A DNA stretch of 64,000 bases from Caldibacillus debilis DSM 16016 (lineage in GTDB: Bacteria; Bacillota; Bacilli; Bacillales; Caldibacillaceae), in NCBI RefSeq assembly GCF_000383875.1, contig NZ_KB912879.1, positions 374,390 to 438,389 of the forward strand, read 5' to 3'. A program made the position numbers and the translations under genes. Positions 1 through 10,075 of this stretch are shown here, piece by piece; positions within the stretch are counted from its first letter, which is position 1, and the number at the start of each line of letters is the position of its first letter. The notes under the pieces were generated by a model that did no database searches, had not been told where the DNA came from, and saw only the letters and a list, made by a program, of their open reading frames with translations.

Positions 1-2
1 AG

Positions 3-101
3 CCCACGGTTCGCACCATGGATGAAACGGGAGAACTGAAAACCGAACCCGACCAGCGCTTCAGTGACCGCCCAGCGGTGCGGGAACCCGATTATCCTTG
101 A
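3..101 (+). CDS. possible C-terminal end of an unrecognised protein
   Basis: A reading frame is open from the left edge and ends at TGA 99-101. Its last residues are strongly hydrophilic (MDETGELKTEPDQ near the start of the visible part, REPDYP at the end) and look like a natural charged protein tail. An ATG at 18 exists but has no ribosome binding site, so the gene would begin outside the window. It is on the plus strand, facing the minus-strand importer operon. The family is not recognisable from 32 residues, and the frame may be chance. Confidence 0.3.
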   Translation, partial: PTVRTMDETGELKTEPDQRFSDRPAVREPDYP

Positions 102-232
102 GGAACAAAAGCTTCGGGGAATGGGAAAAAAGTGGGGTTTCGATTCTTTCGGCTGCGATGTTCCATCGATTCCTGCAAGCCTAAAGGGGAAAGAGGCCGG
201 TCACGGGAAAAGGAGGCCCAACAAGCAAAGCA

Positions 233-253
233 GAAGGATCATTGCGATCCTTC
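233..253 (+). terminator. small hairpin, possible weak terminator
   Basis: GAAGGATC and GATCCTTC form a perfect 8-bp stem with a 5-base loop, followed by CCGGGGAATTTT rather than a clean T run. It lies between the partial plus-strand frame and the convergent permease gene. No gene is visible between 102 and 337. Confidence 0.25.
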
Positions 254-337
254 CGGGGAATTTTAAACCGATTGGGGGAAAAATCACCGGTCTTGTCAAA
301 TTGGGTTTTCCAAACGTTTTAGTTTTTTAATAGATTG

Positions 338-1159
338 CTAACCTTTAATCGCGGTGGAAGACATCCCTTCCACGATCTTATCGCTGAAAAACACGAAAGC
401 AATTATAATCGGGAGTATGCTTATTATTAATGTGGCGCCGATCGGGCCCCAATCCGTCATGTATTGCCCAATAAAGTTTTGCATGCCGACGGTCAGGGTT
501 TTATATTTGTCGGAACTAATAAACGTATTCACAAAGACAAATTCATTCCAATTATAAATCATATTTATGATCGCAGTCGTTGTGATCACCGGGGTGGTCA
601 TCGGGAGAATGATCCGAAAAAAGAGTTTGTTGACGGAACAGCCATCAATAATGGCCGCTTCTTCGATTTCACGCGGAATCGTAGAGTAAAAGCCAAGCAT
701 GATCATGACGGTGATCGGCAAATTGTAGGCGACATACGTCAATACAAGGGACAGCGGATGATCGATCAAATTCATGCGCAAATACATATTGAAAAGCGGG
801 ATTAACGCGGAATGAATGGGAATCATCAAACCGATCATAAACAAACCTAATACGAATTTGCTTAATTTCCACTTCATCCTTGTGATCGCAAAAGTCGTCA
901 TGCTGGCCAATAAAACCGTTATGACAGTTGCAGCTACGGTAATCCAGACGCTGTTAAAAAAGTAATTCCCTATGCCTCCCTCCCATACTTTTTGATAATT
1001 TTCCCATCTGAATTGAGAGGGCAGTGCAAAAGGAGAACCGGCAAAAATCTCCCGGTTATCCTTCAACGAAAACAGGAAAAGCCAAAAGATCGGATATATT
1101 TGAACAACGGCAATGAAACCGAGCAGAACATATAATATGCCATAACCGAATTTTCTCAT
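338..1159 (-). CDS. carbohydrate ABC transporter permease, MalG/UgpE type
   Basis: A 273-residue inner-membrane permease of the CUT1 sugar importer class, with about six hydrophobic segments. The cytoplasmic EAA loop (EEAAIIDGCSVNKLFF, about residue 185) is the coupling site for the ATPase. GGGGGAG lies 9 bases before the ATG. It is the last gene of an operon after the first permease (15-base gap) and the binding protein. The neighbouring beta-xylosidase, xylB and xylA make xylose or xylo-oligosaccharides the likely substrate, but this is inferred from context. No ATPase gene is present, as usual for importers that share MsmX. Confidence 0.9.
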   Translation of the reverse strand: MRKFGYGILYVLLGFIAVVQIYPIFWLFLFSLKDNREIFAGSPFALPSQFRWENYQKVWEGGIGNYFFNSVWITVAATVITVLLASMTTFAITRMKWKLSKFVLGLFMIGLMIPIHSALIPLFNMYLRMNLIDHPLSLVLTYVAYNLPITVMIMLGFYSTIPREIEEAAIIDGCSVNKLFFRIILPMTTPVITTTAIINMIYNWNEFVFVNTFISSDKYKTLTVGMQNFIGQYMTDWGPIGATLIISILPIIIAFVFFSDKIVEGMSSTAIKG

Positions 1160-1174
1160 GGGCCAACTCCCCCG

Positions 1175-2050
1175 CTAGTATTGGATATTCTCGGACTGCG
1201 TCAATTTTCGGATAATCAGCGTTGCAATCGAAGCGATGACGAGGAGCAGGAATCCGATCGCGCTTCCATACCCGAAGTCATATTTGACGAAGGCCAGTTT
1301 ATACATATAGGATGCCATCACTTCGCTCGCCCCGTTCGGGCCGCCGTTTGTCATGACATAGATGAGATCGAAATATTTTAAAGAACCTACGACGGCCAAA
1401 ATCACCGTTACATTAAATACGCCTCTTATCAAAGGGATCTTTATTTTATAAGCGATTTGAAAAGGCGAAGCCCCGTCAATTCTGGCGGCTTCAATGATGG
1501 ATTCGGGGATGTTTTTTAATGCCGCGTAGTAAATCAAAATGTAGAATCCCGCATACTGCCATAAAATCGGAATAAATATGGCGTACAAGACGATCGACGG
1601 TTCGGCAAGCCATGACGGAGGATTATCCACTCCCAGCGCCTTAAGGATGGCATTCAGAATCCCGTTGGTGGGGTTATACACCTTAATCCAAAGCTGGGCA
1701 ATGGCAACCGAGGACAATAACATCGGAATTAAATAAATTTTTCTCAGCAAATTCGTTCCTTTTAGCTTGGAAGACAGTAACAGCGCAACGGCCAAATAGG
1801 CAAACAACATGAGCGTCGAAAAGAACGCGAGCAAAAACGAATGATATGCGCTGGCCCAAAACTTCTTATCCTGCAATGCCGTCATGTAATTCTCTAAACC
1901 TATGAACGTCATTTTCCCGATTCCATCCCATTCCATCAAGCCGAAAAAACCTGTTAAAAATAACGGAATAAATATAAGGGTCAAGACCAGAAAGAGGGAT
2001 GGAAGAATATACAACGCAATAGCCAGTTTGTTCGACATCACCTTGTTCAT
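1175..2050 (-). CDS. carbohydrate ABC transporter permease, MalF/UgpA type
   Basis: A 291-residue multi-spanning permease, partner of the MalG-type protein just downstream. The EAA loop IEAARIDGASPFQIAY is about residue 200. A TTG lies directly before the ATG at 2050, and the ATG start is preferred. The ribosome site GGGGTTG is poor, consistent with lower expression than the binding protein upstream. The importer is probably for xylo-oligosaccharides from its position beside xynB and xylAB, though another oligosaccharide is possible. Confidence 0.9.
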   Translation of the reverse strand: MNKVMSNKLAIALYILPSLFLVLTLIFIPLFLTGFFGLMEWDGIGKMTFIGLENYMTALQDKKFWASAYHSFLLAFFSTLMLFAYLAVALLLSSKLKGTNLLRKIYLIPMLLSSVAIAQLWIKVYNPTNGILNAILKALGVDNPPSWLAEPSIVLYAIFIPILWQYAGFYILIYYAALKNIPESIIEAARIDGASPFQIAYKIKIPLIRGVFNVTVILAVVGSLKYFDLIYVMTNGGPNGASEVMASYMYKLAFVKYDFGYGSAIGFLLLVIASIATLIIRKLTQSENIQY

Positions 2051-2083
2051 CAAATCAACCCCATATCGATAATGAAGCAGAAA

Positions 2084-2112
2084 AGGACTATCCTGATTCC
2101 AGGATATGTCCT
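2084..2112 (-). terminator. hairpin between binding-protein and permease genes
   Basis: On the minus strand AGGACATATCCTG pairs with CAGGATAGTCCT (one bulged base), followed by TTTTCTG. It sits just after the stop of the binding-protein gene and before the permease. It is a likely partial terminator or mRNA-stabilising hairpin that keeps the lipoprotein in excess. Confidence 0.5.
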
Positions 2113-2159
2113 CTTCTTTTCTTTAATTTCATTTTTAAAAAATGTCCCCGCGTTTTCAT

Positions 2160-3467
2160 TCACTGGCCGCTTATGGCCTCCGCATGCTCTTTTGCAAATT
2201 GTTCCGGGGTCATTTCCAGTCCGAAGAGCGATTGAATCGCGTCCAAATGCACTTGTGCCGGTTTCGCCGGCATTTGCACGTCCGCATATAACGTTAAGTT
2301 GGTGGCGTTGTTCAACTCGTTCAAAACATCAATATACATTTGGGGCAAGTCTAATGACGAGGTGTCCAGTTTTGTCGCAGGAATGACCCCAACTTCCGTC
2401 ACGGCCCTTTCGGCCCATTCTTTGACAAAGAAGGCCACAAATTGTTTGGCTTCCTCTTTCACTTTGGAATCTTCGGAAACGAACAGGCCGACACCGGGTC
2501 CGCCGACGAAGCTGTTCAAATCGCCTTTTCCATTGACGGTCGGAAATTTTAAATAACCAATCGATTCCCTGAATTCTTTCGGGACATCTTCATTCGTCGT
2601 ATAGTTTGGCAAATCCCACGTGCCGATCAAGTACATGGCCGCCTGACCGTTCATAAACATGCTTTTCGCTTCTTCATCCGAAAGTCCATTAAACCCTTTG
2701 ACGAAAGCATTCATTTTCACTAGATTTTGAACTTCCTTCGCCGCATCGATCAGCGCCGGTTCTTCAAAGGAGGTTTCCCCTTTGAGGGCGCTTGACAACA
2801 CGTCCGCTCCGGCCATCCTGTCGGCAAAATACATGTACCAGAGGGAACCGGTCCATCGATCCTTATTCCCTAAAGCAATTGGCTGAACGCCGTTTTTGGC
2901 CAGGGTTTCGACCACCTGTTTAAATTCATCATAGGTTTTAGGGGCCGACAGTCCGTATTTATCGAAGATGGCTTTATTATAAAAGATCAAAGCGATATTT
3001 AACTCGAGCGGCAGTCCGTAGGTCTTTCCGTCGATGGCATAGGCTTCGACCGTGCCGGGGACAAAACTGTCTTTTAATTCTTTCTCGACGACATCATCCA
3101 AGGGAGCAAATTTGTTACCGTTTACATAGGGTTCCAAAAAACCGGCCGCCCATGTCATGCCGACGTCAGGCAATTCGTTCGACGCGGATAAAATTTTCAA
3201 TTTTTCTTTATACTGCTCATTGCTCAACACTTCCATTTGCACCCGTACATCCGGATGTTCGTTTTCGAAATCGGAAATAATCTTTTTCACGATGTTGTAA
3301 TGGATTTTTGAACTTCCTTCGGGCCAAAGATGCATAAATTTAATCGTTTTTTTCCCGCCGCCATTGTTGTCGCCCGAAGACTGGTTCGAACCGGAACAGC
3401 CGAACAGCAGCACCAAGCACATCAGGACCGCAACAATCGAAAGCGCTTTCTTCCACCTCATCATCAT
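2160..3467 (-). CDS. sugar-binding lipoprotein of ABC importer
   Basis: A 435-residue extracellular solute-binding protein of family 1. The N-terminus has a lipoprotein signal: positively charged start, hydrophobic core and a lipobox ending LLFGC, with the lipidated Cys near residue 24, then a Ser/Gly/Asn-rich linker. It captures the sugar outside the membrane and delivers it to the two permeases. Three ATGs lie in tandem (3467, 3464, 3461) after GGGGGG, so the exact start is uncertain. It heads the operon, with an inverted repeat upstream. The substrate is inferred as xylose oligomers from the adjoining xynB-xylBA genes. Confidence 0.9.
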   Translation of the reverse strand: MMMRWKKALSIVAVLMCLVLLFGCSGSNQSSGDNNGGGKKTIKFMHLWPEGSSKIHYNIVKKIISDFENEHPDVRVQMEVLSNEQYKEKLKILSASNELPDVGMTWAAGFLEPYVNGNKFAPLDDVVEKELKDSFVPGTVEAYAIDGKTYGLPLELNIALIFYNKAIFDKYGLSAPKTYDEFKQVVETLAKNGVQPIALGNKDRWTGSLWYMYFADRMAGADVLSSALKGETSFEEPALIDAAKEVQNLVKMNAFVKGFNGLSDEEAKSMFMNGQAAMYLIGTWDLPNYTTNEDVPKEFRESIGYLKFPTVNGKGDLNSFVGGPGVGLFVSEDSKVKEEAKQFVAFFVKEWAERAVTEVGVIPATKLDTSSLDLPQMYIDVLNELNNATNLTLYADVQMPAKPAQVHLDAIQSLFGLEMTPEQFAKEHAEAISGQ

Positions 3468-3518
3468 TTCCCCCCTAAATTAAACGTCAAAAAATATTTT
3501 CAAATAAAGGATACCAAA

Positions 3519-3533
3519 ACAAACATCGTTTGT
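3519..3533. promoter_or_regulatory. inverted repeat upstream of importer operon, candidate operator
   Basis: ACAAAC-ATC-GTTTGT is a perfect 6-bp inverted repeat 52 bases before the lipoprotein start. Its GTTTGTTTT half resembles the TTTGTTT core of the xylR operator at 8348-8382 but with a much shorter spacer, so XylR control is possible but not shown. No convincing -10/-35 pair was assigned. Confidence 0.3.
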
Positions 3534-3667
3534 ACAGTGGATGAACTAACTTTTTTGCCACGAAGCTCCAAAACATTTTCGACAGATTTCACGCGCAAAT
3601 TTCCACCCAAAAGGGATGGACCGGCAGCTCAAACAGACATAACGATCCCCCCCTTCAACGATCGACG

Positions 3668-5281
3668 TCATTCGTCCTTCGGCCTGTAGATAAAATAATC
3701 AAAATCCGCATGTTTCCTTTGCCCCGAAGTATCCTGGCAATGCATGCCTACGAAAGCTCCCGTGAAAAATCCCCCGCCTTGCACGTAATCATCGGACAGT
3801 TTATAGGAATAAAAATCGATCGGTATCTTTTCCCAATGTTTGCCGTCAAAGGAATACGAATAATGATAGAGGTTCGTGTTCACATCCACCCTGAGATAAA
3901 CGTACGCCGCTTCTTCCGGTACCGGTATTTCCTTTCCTTTTAAAGGCTGAGCAAAGACAAAATTGTCGCAGGTCGTGATTTCAAGTACTCTTCCCTTTTC
4001 CTCGTGCCAGGTGATATGCAAGGCGGTCCAGTTCTGCGTGTTATAATAGTTGACCAATCCGGCGGCTTGCTGGAAATTTTCCGGTTTGAAGTCCACTTTC
4101 GTTTCGGCGGTGAAATTAAAATGCTGCCAACGGCGTGCCACAAAGGCTTGCACAAATTTCGAAGTCAACGACTCACGGCCGTATAAACGCAAATGGCCCG
4201 GCCGGTCCGTTAAGGACATCGTGTCTTCTCCTAAAGGAATGCGCAATGTTTGAAAATGAAGGTTTAGTGTCTTTGAATCAAAATCGTCCTTTTCCGGATA
4301 ATCCCTTTCCCATTTCACTTCCTCGATCCGGGGGCCTTCGATTTCCAATGAAGGCTGATTCCCGCCGACCACATAAGGCCAGCCGTTTTTCCATTCCAGC
4401 CGCTGGATCGCCGTCTCCCTCCCTAACGGACAATAACCTCTCGGATCAAGCAGCGGCTGATCCTCTTTCGGCAAAGGACGGCCGGTCAGGTGAACCAGGA
4501 ACCATTCATCGGTATGGGTATGAACGATGGACGCATGCCCGGCTTTTTGCAAAGGATTGCGGGGGTACGGCCATGAAGTGATGAGCGGATTATCCGGATG
4601 AACTTCATACGGGCCCCAAAGATTTTTGGAACGGGCGATCGTGGAGGCATGCTCGTATCTCGTTCCGCCTTCGGCCGTCAACAAATAATAATAACCGTTG
4701 ACTTTGTACAGATGGGGGCCTTCGGTCAATTTTAAATCTGTCCCTTTAAAAATGATTTTGCGCTCGCCGACCAATTTTTGTTGGACCGGATCGTATTCTT
4801 GAAGGGCGATTCCGTAAAAATTGTGATGGCCTACCCGATGATCCCACACCATATTCAGCAAATACTTTTTGCCGTCTTCATCATGAAACAGCGAAGGATC
4901 AAATCCAGAACTGTTCAGATAAACCGGGTCTGACCATTCGCCGTCGACCCTTTCGGCGGTAACCAAATAGTTGTGGCAATCCTTCCACTGTCCTTCTGTT
5001 ACCTTGACATCCGTATAGATAAGCCAAAACCGGCCGTCATGGTAAGACAAATCCGGCGCCCAAATTCCGCCCGAATCGGGATTTCCCAACATATTCAATT
5101 GGCTCAGCCGATTCAGCGGTCTGCTTACCAAACGCCAATGTTTCAGATCCTTCGAATGATAAATCCCGACACCGGGAAACCATTCGAAGGTAGAAACGGC
5201 AATATAATAGTCCTCCCCGCACCGGCAGATGCTCGGATCCGGATTGAAACCGGTCAGAATAGGATTTTTGATTTTTCCCAT
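3668..5281 (-). CDS. xynB: beta-xylosidase, glycoside hydrolase family 43
   Basis: A 537-residue GH43 enzyme releasing xylose from the non-reducing end of short xylo-oligosaccharides; it has no signal peptide, so it is cytoplasmic. The sequence follows Geobacillus XynB3 closely over the whole length. The catalytic base Asp is in NPDPSIC (about residue 14), the pKa-modulating Asp in [11 protein letters not shown] (about 127) and the acid Glu in TEGPHLYK (about 186). A C-terminal beta-sandwich follows. The ATG at 5281 matches the XynB3 start better than the in-frame GTG at 5290. It lies 19 bases after xylB, as third gene of xylA-xylB-xynB. Confidence 0.96.
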   Translation of the reverse strand: MGKIKNPILTGFNPDPSICRCGEDYYIAVSTFEWFPGVGIYHSKDLKHWRLVSRPLNRLSQLNMLGNPDSGGIWAPDLSYHDGRFWLIYTDVKVTEGQWKDCHNYLVTAERVDGEWSDPVYLNSSGFDPSLFHDEDGKKYLLNMVWDHRVGHHNFYGIALQEYDPVQQKLVGERKIIFKGTDLKLTEGPHLYKVNGYYYLLTAEGGTRYEHASTIARSKNLWGPYEVHPDNPLITSWPYPRNPLQKAGHASIVHTHTDEWFLVHLTGRPLPKEDQPLLDPRGYCPLGRETAIQRLEWKNGWPYVVGGNQPSLEIEGPRIEEVKWERDYPEKDDFDSKTLNLHFQTLRIPLGEDTMSLTDRPGHLRLYGRESLTSKFVQAFVARRWQHFNFTAETKVDFKPENFQQAAGLVNYYNTQNWTALHITWHEEKGRVLEITTCDNFVFAQPLKGKEIPVPEEAAYVYLRVDVNTNLYHYSYSFDGKHWEKIPIDFYSYKLSDDYVQGGGFFTGAFVGMHCQDTSGQRKHADFDYFIYRPKDE

Positions 5282-5300
5282 TTCGATCACCCCGATCGCC

Positions 5301-6800
5301 TTATTTTCTAAAGTTTTTCAATTGATGGGAAAGCACCTTTGTTTGGGAATAAATATTTTTATAGATTTCATACATTTCCTGATAAATTTTGACGTTTTCT
5401 TCAACAGGTTCATAGACTTTCTTCGTTTGCAAAAACTCTTTTGCGCATTCCTCCAGGCTTTCAAACCAGCCGCAACCATAGGCGGCCAGCATCGCCGCCC
5501 CCATTCCCGGCCCCTGCTCGCTGGACAATTTGATGATTTTGGCATTGAAAATATCCGCCTGGATTTGCAGCCATGTCTCATTTTTTGCACCGCCGCCGAT
5601 GGAGACGACCGTATCGACCCTTTTCCCGCTTTTCCTGAAAATCTCAATGGATTCATTTAAGGAAAAGGTGATCCCTTCGATCACGGCCCGGATAAAATGT
5701 TCCCTGGTATGGGAGGAATCGATCCCGATGAAGCTGCCGCGAATCGCCGCATCCGCATGGGGCGTCCGCTCTCCGACGATATACGGCGCAAACAGCAGAC
5801 CGTCGGATCCGGGAGGAACGCGGTCGATCCCTTTCAAGAAATCGTCAAAACTTTCTTTTTTCGCGAAGGCATCTTTAAACCAGCTCAAACTGTATCCTGC
5901 CGCCAGAGTCACACCCATGGTATAGTAAGCGTTCTCTTTTCCGTGGTAAAAATAATGGACCTTCCCTTGAAAATCTTTGTCCCCCCGTTCTTCATAGGAT
6001 AGAACCACGCCGGATGTCCCGATGCTGCACAGCGTGCTTCCTTCCGACAATATTCCCGCGCCAATGGCGCCACAGGCATTGTCCGCTCCTCCGGCGAACA
6101 CCTTGGTGGTTTCTTTCAGTCCGCATCTTTCGGCAAATTCTTTGGAAAGGGTGCCCACACACGCGTGGGGTTCGACCAGCGGCGGGCAGATCGAGGGATC
6201 AATCGAAAGCAGCCGGCATAATTCCTTGCTCCATTCTTTTTTTTCAAGATCCAACAACAAAGTTCCTGCCGCATCGGAATATTCCATATGGATTTTTCCC
6301 GTCATCCGGAAGCGCAAATAATCCTTGGGCAGCAGAAACACCTTCGCCCTTTGAAAAATTTCCGGTTCGTGCTGCCTGACCCATAAGATCTTCGGGAGGG
6401 TAAAGCCCTCCAAGGCAAGATTTTTGGTGATTTGAAGCAGTCTTTCTCTGCCCGCTATCTCATAAATTTGCCTGCATTGTTCCGTCGTCCGCGTATCATT
6501 CCATAAAATCGCGTTTCTTAACGGCCTGTGCCGTTCATCCAACAACACCAATCCGTGCATTTGCCCGGAAAAGCTGATCCCTTCGATGTCCGCGGGATCC
6601 CCGTTAAAACCGGCCGCCAATTCCGCCAAAGCCTCGGCCGTTTTTTCTACCCATTCTTCCGGATCTTGCTCGCTGTAACCGGATTTTTCCTGAATCAACG
6701 GGTAAGCCTTTGCGGCTTCCTTTACGACCTCGCCTTCCTGATTGACCAATAAAACCTTGACAGCGCTCGTTCCAAGATCAACGCCGATCACATATTTCAT
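5301..6800 (-). CDS. xylB: xylulokinase
   Basis: A 499-residue FGGY-family kinase that phosphorylates D-xylulose to xylulose 5-phosphate for the pentose phosphate pathway. The N-terminal phosphate loop is DLGTSAVK (about residue 6), and [11 protein letters not shown] carries the catalytic Asp (about 232). The frame stays open 19 codons further upstream, but AAAGGAG 10 bases before the ATG at 6800 and the family N-terminus ([10 protein letters not shown]) fix this start. Transcription comes from the xylA promoter, with a long imperfect hairpin in the intervening gap. Confidence 0.96.
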   Translation of the reverse strand: MKYVIGVDLGTSAVKVLLVNQEGEVVKEAAKAYPLIQEKSGYSEQDPEEWVEKTAEALAELAAGFNGDPADIEGISFSGQMHGLVLLDERHRPLRNAILWNDTRTTEQCRQIYEIAGRERLLQITKNLALEGFTLPKILWVRQHEPEIFQRAKVFLLPKDYLRFRMTGKIHMEYSDAAGTLLLDLEKKEWSKELCRLLSIDPSICPPLVEPHACVGTLSKEFAERCGLKETTKVFAGGADNACGAIGAGILSEGSTLCSIGTSGVVLSYEERGDKDFQGKVHYFYHGKENAYYTMGVTLAAGYSLSWFKDAFAKKESFDDFLKGIDRVPPGSDGLLFAPYIVGERTPHADAAIRGSFIGIDSSHTREHFIRAVIEGITFSLNESIEIFRKSGKRVDTVVSIGGGAKNETWLQIQADIFNAKIIKLSSEQGPGMGAAMLAAYGCGWFESLEECAKEFLQTKKVYEPVEENVKIYQEMYEIYKNIYSQTKVLSHQLKNFRK

Positions 6801-6838
6801 CTTTCCACTTCTCCTTTGCGGTTTCAGCAAAATCCCCC

Positions 6839-6877
6839 AAAGGCCGAACCCCGGCATTTTTTTGGAGTTCAGCCTTT
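6839..6877 (-). other. imperfect long hairpin in the xylA-xylB gap
   Basis: AAAGGCCGAACCCC and GGAGTTCAGCCTTT are complementary over 14 bases with two mismatches, around an 11-base loop. On the transcribed strand the 3' arm ends GGCCTTTGGGG with no T run, so an mRNA-processing or stabilising element is more likely than a strong terminator. Together with the 158-base gap it may set xylA above xylB. Confidence 0.45.
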
Positions 6878-6958
6878 ATGGTTAATATGAATAAACTAAA
6901 CTTCATTGCCCGGAAGCAGATTTGTTAGGGTCCGGCCTTTGTGCTGTACACGCAGTCC

Positions 6959-8281
6959 TTATTTTGCAAAAGCGGTCAATAAATATTGGTTGATCAGCGA
7001 CCGCAATTCTTCCACTTTTCCCGATTCGTTTTTAATTTCCTTCATATCGAGCACATGGTTTTCCAGCGTATGAAAATCGGCTTTTCCTTCCACAATATCC
7101 CGCCCGATTCCTTCCTTGTAACTGCTGTACCGTTGTTCGATGAATTTATCCAGGACTTGATCTTCGATCAATTTATGGGCCACTTTCAAGCCGACGGCGA
7201 AACTGTCCATTCCGGAAATATGGGCGAGGAATAGATCTTCTGGTTCAAAAGATCCTCTCCGGACTTTCGCGTCAAAATTCAACCCGCCTTTGCCAAGTCC
7301 CCCGTTTTTGACGATTTCATACATGGCCAAAGTGGTGGCGTAAAGATCCGTCGGGAATTCATCCGTATCCCAGCCGAGCAAAAGATCGCCTTGGTTGGCG
7401 TCGACGGAACCGAGCTTGCCGTTGATCCGGGCGATCCTCAGCTCATGCTCGAAGGTATGTCCCGCCAATGTGGCGTGGTTTGCTTCAATATTGAATTTAA
7501 AGTAATCCTGCAGGCCGTATTTTTGCAAGAAGGCCAGACCGGTTGCCACATCGAAGTCATATTGGTGTTTCGTCGGTTCTTTCGGTTTCGGTTCAATTAA
7601 AAATTGCCCTTCAAAACCGATTTCTTTCGCATAATCGACGGCCATATGGAAGAAACGTGCCAAATTGTCCAGCTCGAAACCGACATCCGTGTTCAATATC
7701 GATTCATAACCTTCCCGGCCGCCCCAAAACACATAATTCTCGGCATTCAGGCGCTTGGCGATTTCCAGCCCTTTTTTCACTTTGGCCGCGGCATAGGCGA
7801 ACACGTCCGCGTTGCAGGAAGTGGCGGCTCCATGGACGAACCTCGGATGGGAAAACATATTCGCCGTGTTCCAGAGCAATTTTACATGGCTCGTTTTCAT
7901 GTATTCTTCGATCATGTCTACAATTTCGTCCAAATTCTTGTTGGTTTCCCTCAACGTATCGCCTTCCGGGGCGATGTCCACATCATGGAAACAAAAATAG
8001 GAAACGTTCAGTTTTTCAAAAAACTCGAACGCCGCCTCCACACGGGCTTTGGCCAGATCCATCCCCTTCAGGTGATTCCAAGGCCGAATCATGTTCCCGT
8101 GCCCAAAAGGATCGGTGCCGTCGTACGTAAACGTATGCCAATAGGCGACACTGAAGCGCAGCCAGTCTTTCATTTTTCTGTCCCCGATTTTTTCCTCCGG
8201 GTTGTAAAATTTAAAGGACAGCGGATTTTTGGAATCAGCCCCTTCATACTGGATTTTGGAAACGTTTTCGAAATACGCCAT
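6959..8281 (-). CDS. xylA: xylose isomerase
   Basis: A 440-residue class II xylose isomerase converting D-xylose to D-xylulose in the cytoplasm. The catalytic His/Asp lie in [12 protein letters not shown] (about residue 100), metal ligands in [14 protein letters not shown] (about 230) and [11 protein letters not shown] (about 268), and the DANQGD...GWDTDEF block is about 296-310. Two adjacent ATGs follow GGGGAGG. The one at 8281 has 8-base spacing and gives the family start [14 protein letters not shown]. It is the first gene of xylA-xylB-xynB, under a strong promoter overlapped by the xyl operator. A near-cre sequence lies inside the first codons. Confidence 0.97.
   Translation of the reverse strand: MAYFENVSKIQYEGADSKNPLSFKFYNPEEKIGDRKMKDWLRFSVAYWHTFTYDGTDPFGHGNMIRPWNHLKGMDLAKARVEAAFEFFEKLNVSYFCFHDVDIAPEGDTLRETNKNLDEIVDMIEEYMKTSHVKLLWNTANMFSHPRFVHGAATSCNADVFAYAAAKVKKGLEIAKRLNAENYVFWGGREGYESILNTDVGFELDNLARFFHMAVDYAKEIGFEGQFLIEPKPKEPTKHQYDFDVATGLAFLQKYGLQDYFKFNIEANHATLAGHTFEHELRIARINGKLGSVDANQGDLLLGWDTDEFPTDLYATTLAMYEIVKNGGLGKGGLNFDAKVRRGSFEPEDLFLAHISGMDSFAVGLKVAHKLIEDQVLDKFIEQRYSSYKEGIGRDIVEGKADFHTLENHVLDMKEIKNESGKVEELRSLINQYLLTAFAK
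8257..8270. promoter_or_regulatory. candidate cre site inside xylA
   Basis: TGGAAACGTTTTCG matches the CcpA consensus TGWAANCGNTNWCA at 12 of 14 positions and lies within the first codons of xylA. Bacillus xylA genes are known to carry a cre early in the coding region, which makes a catabolite-repression role plausible. Confidence 0.45.
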
Positions 8282-8335
8282 CATCCGTTCCTCCCCTTCA
8301 GTCAAGAACTTAACTTTACTGGATTTTATGTTAAA

Positions 8336-8364
8336 ATTATAACATGAGAATCTTTGTTTGTCTA
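8336..8364 (-). promoter_or_regulatory. xylA promoter
   Basis: On the minus strand the -35 TAGACA (8359-8364) and a perfect -10 TATAAT (8336-8341) are separated by exactly 17 bases. The -35 lies inside the XylR operator palindrome. The leader to the xylA ATG is about 50 bases. Confidence 0.85.
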
Positions 8365-8382
8365 TCGTATAAACAAAGATTC
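8348..8382. promoter_or_regulatory. XylR operator (xylO)
   Basis: GAATCTTTGTTT and AAACAAAGATTC form a perfect 12-bp inverted repeat with an 11-base spacer. The TTTGTTT/AAACAAA core and the position over the xylA promoter agree with Bacillus xyl operators. XylR bound here would block RNA polymerase until xylose is present. Confidence 0.88.
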
Positions 8383-8613
8383 CGTTTTCTTAATCGCCCC
8401 GGTTTTGCCTCCCCTGTCCATTTATCTTAAGGAGCGAAAAGGAAGTGAAGGATGAATGTAAAGCTGGCAGGATGCGATCCGATCATTGAGCGGCATATCT
8501 TTTTTTAATGCCAATTTGGCAAATGACCGGTTTCCGCTGGAACAAAAAGGAAAATATACAAAATCTAATCAATATATTATATTAAAAATAAAAGCTAAAG
8601 AAGGAGCGCTCGT

Positions 8614-9792
8614 ATGACGATACTTACCGGCAACCAGCAATTGGTCAAACAAATCAATAAAACCTTGGTACTGGAAACCATTTTAAACGAAGCGCCGATA
8701 TCGCGGGCCGATATTGCCCAAAAAGTGGGATTGAATAAAGGAACCGTCTCCTCCCTCGTCAATGAGTTAATCGAAGAGCAGCTCATTTATGAATCCGGTC
8801 CCGGGAAATCAAGCGGGGGAAGAAGGCCGGTTATGCTTTTATTCAATGAGAAAGCCGGGTATTCCATTGGCATAGATTTGGGCGTCAATTACATTTTGGG
8901 AATATTGACGGACCTGAAAGGCCATATCGTTGCGGAAATCCAAAAGAAATTATCCGTCACCGGCGTTGAACAAGTGAAACAGATGATGATTGCCATCATT
9001 GAAGATTTAATCCAGTCCGCCGGTCAGAGCCATTACGGAATTATCGGCATCGGCATCGGGATCCCCGGCATGGTGAACAATGATGGGGAAATCTTGCTCG
9101 CGCCGAACCTGGGATGGAAGAATGTCCGCATGAAGGAAGAGATCGAAAACCGCTTCCAAGTTCCGGTCATCATCGAAAACGAAGCCAACGCGGGGGCTTA
9201 CGGGGAAAAGCTGTACGGCGCAGGAAAGGAATTTGACAATATTTTATATGTCAGCGCCGGGATCGGGATCGGCGTCGGGGTGATCCTGGACGGCCAATTG
9301 TTCACAGGCTCCGGCGGATTTTCAGGGGAAATGGGGCATACCATCATTATCGTTAACGGAAAGGAATGCTCCTGCGGAAGCCGAGGCTGTTGGGAACAAT
9401 ACGCTTCGGAAAAAGCTTTGCTGGAAGAGGCCAAAAACATCCCCATTCCATACGCCGACAAGGATTCCATCTCGATTGAATTGTTGGTTGAACTGGCGAA
9501 GGAAGGAAACGAAGAAGTCATCAACCTGTTCAAAAAAATCGGCGCGTATTTGGGTGTGGGCATCAACAATATGATCAATACGTTCAACCCGGAACAAATC
9601 ATCATCGGAAACCGACTGGCCATGGCAAAAGACTGGCTGGAAGAATCCATTACCCATTTTGTGAAAAGCCACACCATTCCCTTTCATCAACAAGATTTAT
9701 CCATCACCTTTTCCCAATTAACCACCCATTCGACGGCCGTCGGCGTGTGCGCCTTGTCGATCGAGAATTTTTTGAAGACGAGCGTTAAATGA
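8614..9792 (+). CDS. xylR: xylose repressor, ROK family
   Basis: A 392-residue repressor divergent from xylA. The N-terminus holds a winged helix-turn-helix (ISRADIAQKVGLNKGTVSSLVNEL, about residues 30-55, shown in part). The rest is a ROK sugar-binding fold with IGIDLGVNYILG (about 90) and the zinc motif CSCGSRGCWE (about 250). Xylose binding releases it from xylO. AAGAAGGAGC precedes the ATG at the usual distance. The 332-base divergent region holds the operator and xylA promoter, and the xylR promoter is probably in the AT-rich stretch 8560-8600. Confidence 0.95.
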   Translation: MTILTGNQQLVKQINKTLVLETILNEAPISRADIAQKVGLNKGTVSSLVNELIEEQLIYESGPGKSSGGRRPVMLLFNEKAGYSIGIDLGVNYILGILTDLKGHIVAEIQKKLSVTGVEQVKQMMIAIIEDLIQSAGQSHYGIIGIGIGIPGMVNNDGEILLAPNLGWKNVRMKEEIENRFQVPVIIENEANAGAYGEKLYGAGKEFDNILYVSAGIGIGVGVILDGQLFTGSGGFSGEMGHTIIIVNGKECSCGSRGCWEQYASEKALLEEAKNIPIPYADKDSISIELLVELAKEGNEEVINLFKKIGAYLGVGINNMINTFNPEQIIIGNRLAMAKDWLEESITHFVKSHTIPFHQQDLSITFSQLTTHSTAVGVCALSIENFLKTSVK

Positions 9793-9890
9793 TTTCGTTT
9801 AGCCGAAAAGAAACCGCTCCAGATTTAGAGTCAATCCCTTTCCGGAACGGCAAAACCTTAAAGGGGCCCAAAGCCTTGCTCCACAGGAAG

Positions 9891-9919
9891 CCCCGGGCGA
9901 AAAAACGCCCGGGGTTTTT
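9891..9919 (+). terminator. strong Rho-independent terminator of xylR
   Basis: CCCCGGGCG and CGCCCGGGG form a perfect 9-bp GC stem with an A6 loop, followed by TTTTT. It lies about 100 bases after the xylR stop. Confidence 0.92.
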
Positions 9920-10075
9920 GCGTGGTTTCGGGCTTTTGGGCGGAACAACCCTCTACAGGATTTGAACGATTTCTTCATCGAATACGCAAACGGTCTTTGG
10001 GAAAGCCAGCCGGAAAACATTCGTCCGATTGAACGGGGGATTGGAGCGGACCCCCCTATCCCTCCCCCATGTTCT

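Noticed and set aside
8452..8508. 18-codon frame (MNVKLAGCDP...) with a GGAAG site before xylR
   Set aside because: Too short and without recognisable properties; it lies in the xylR leader region and may be chance.
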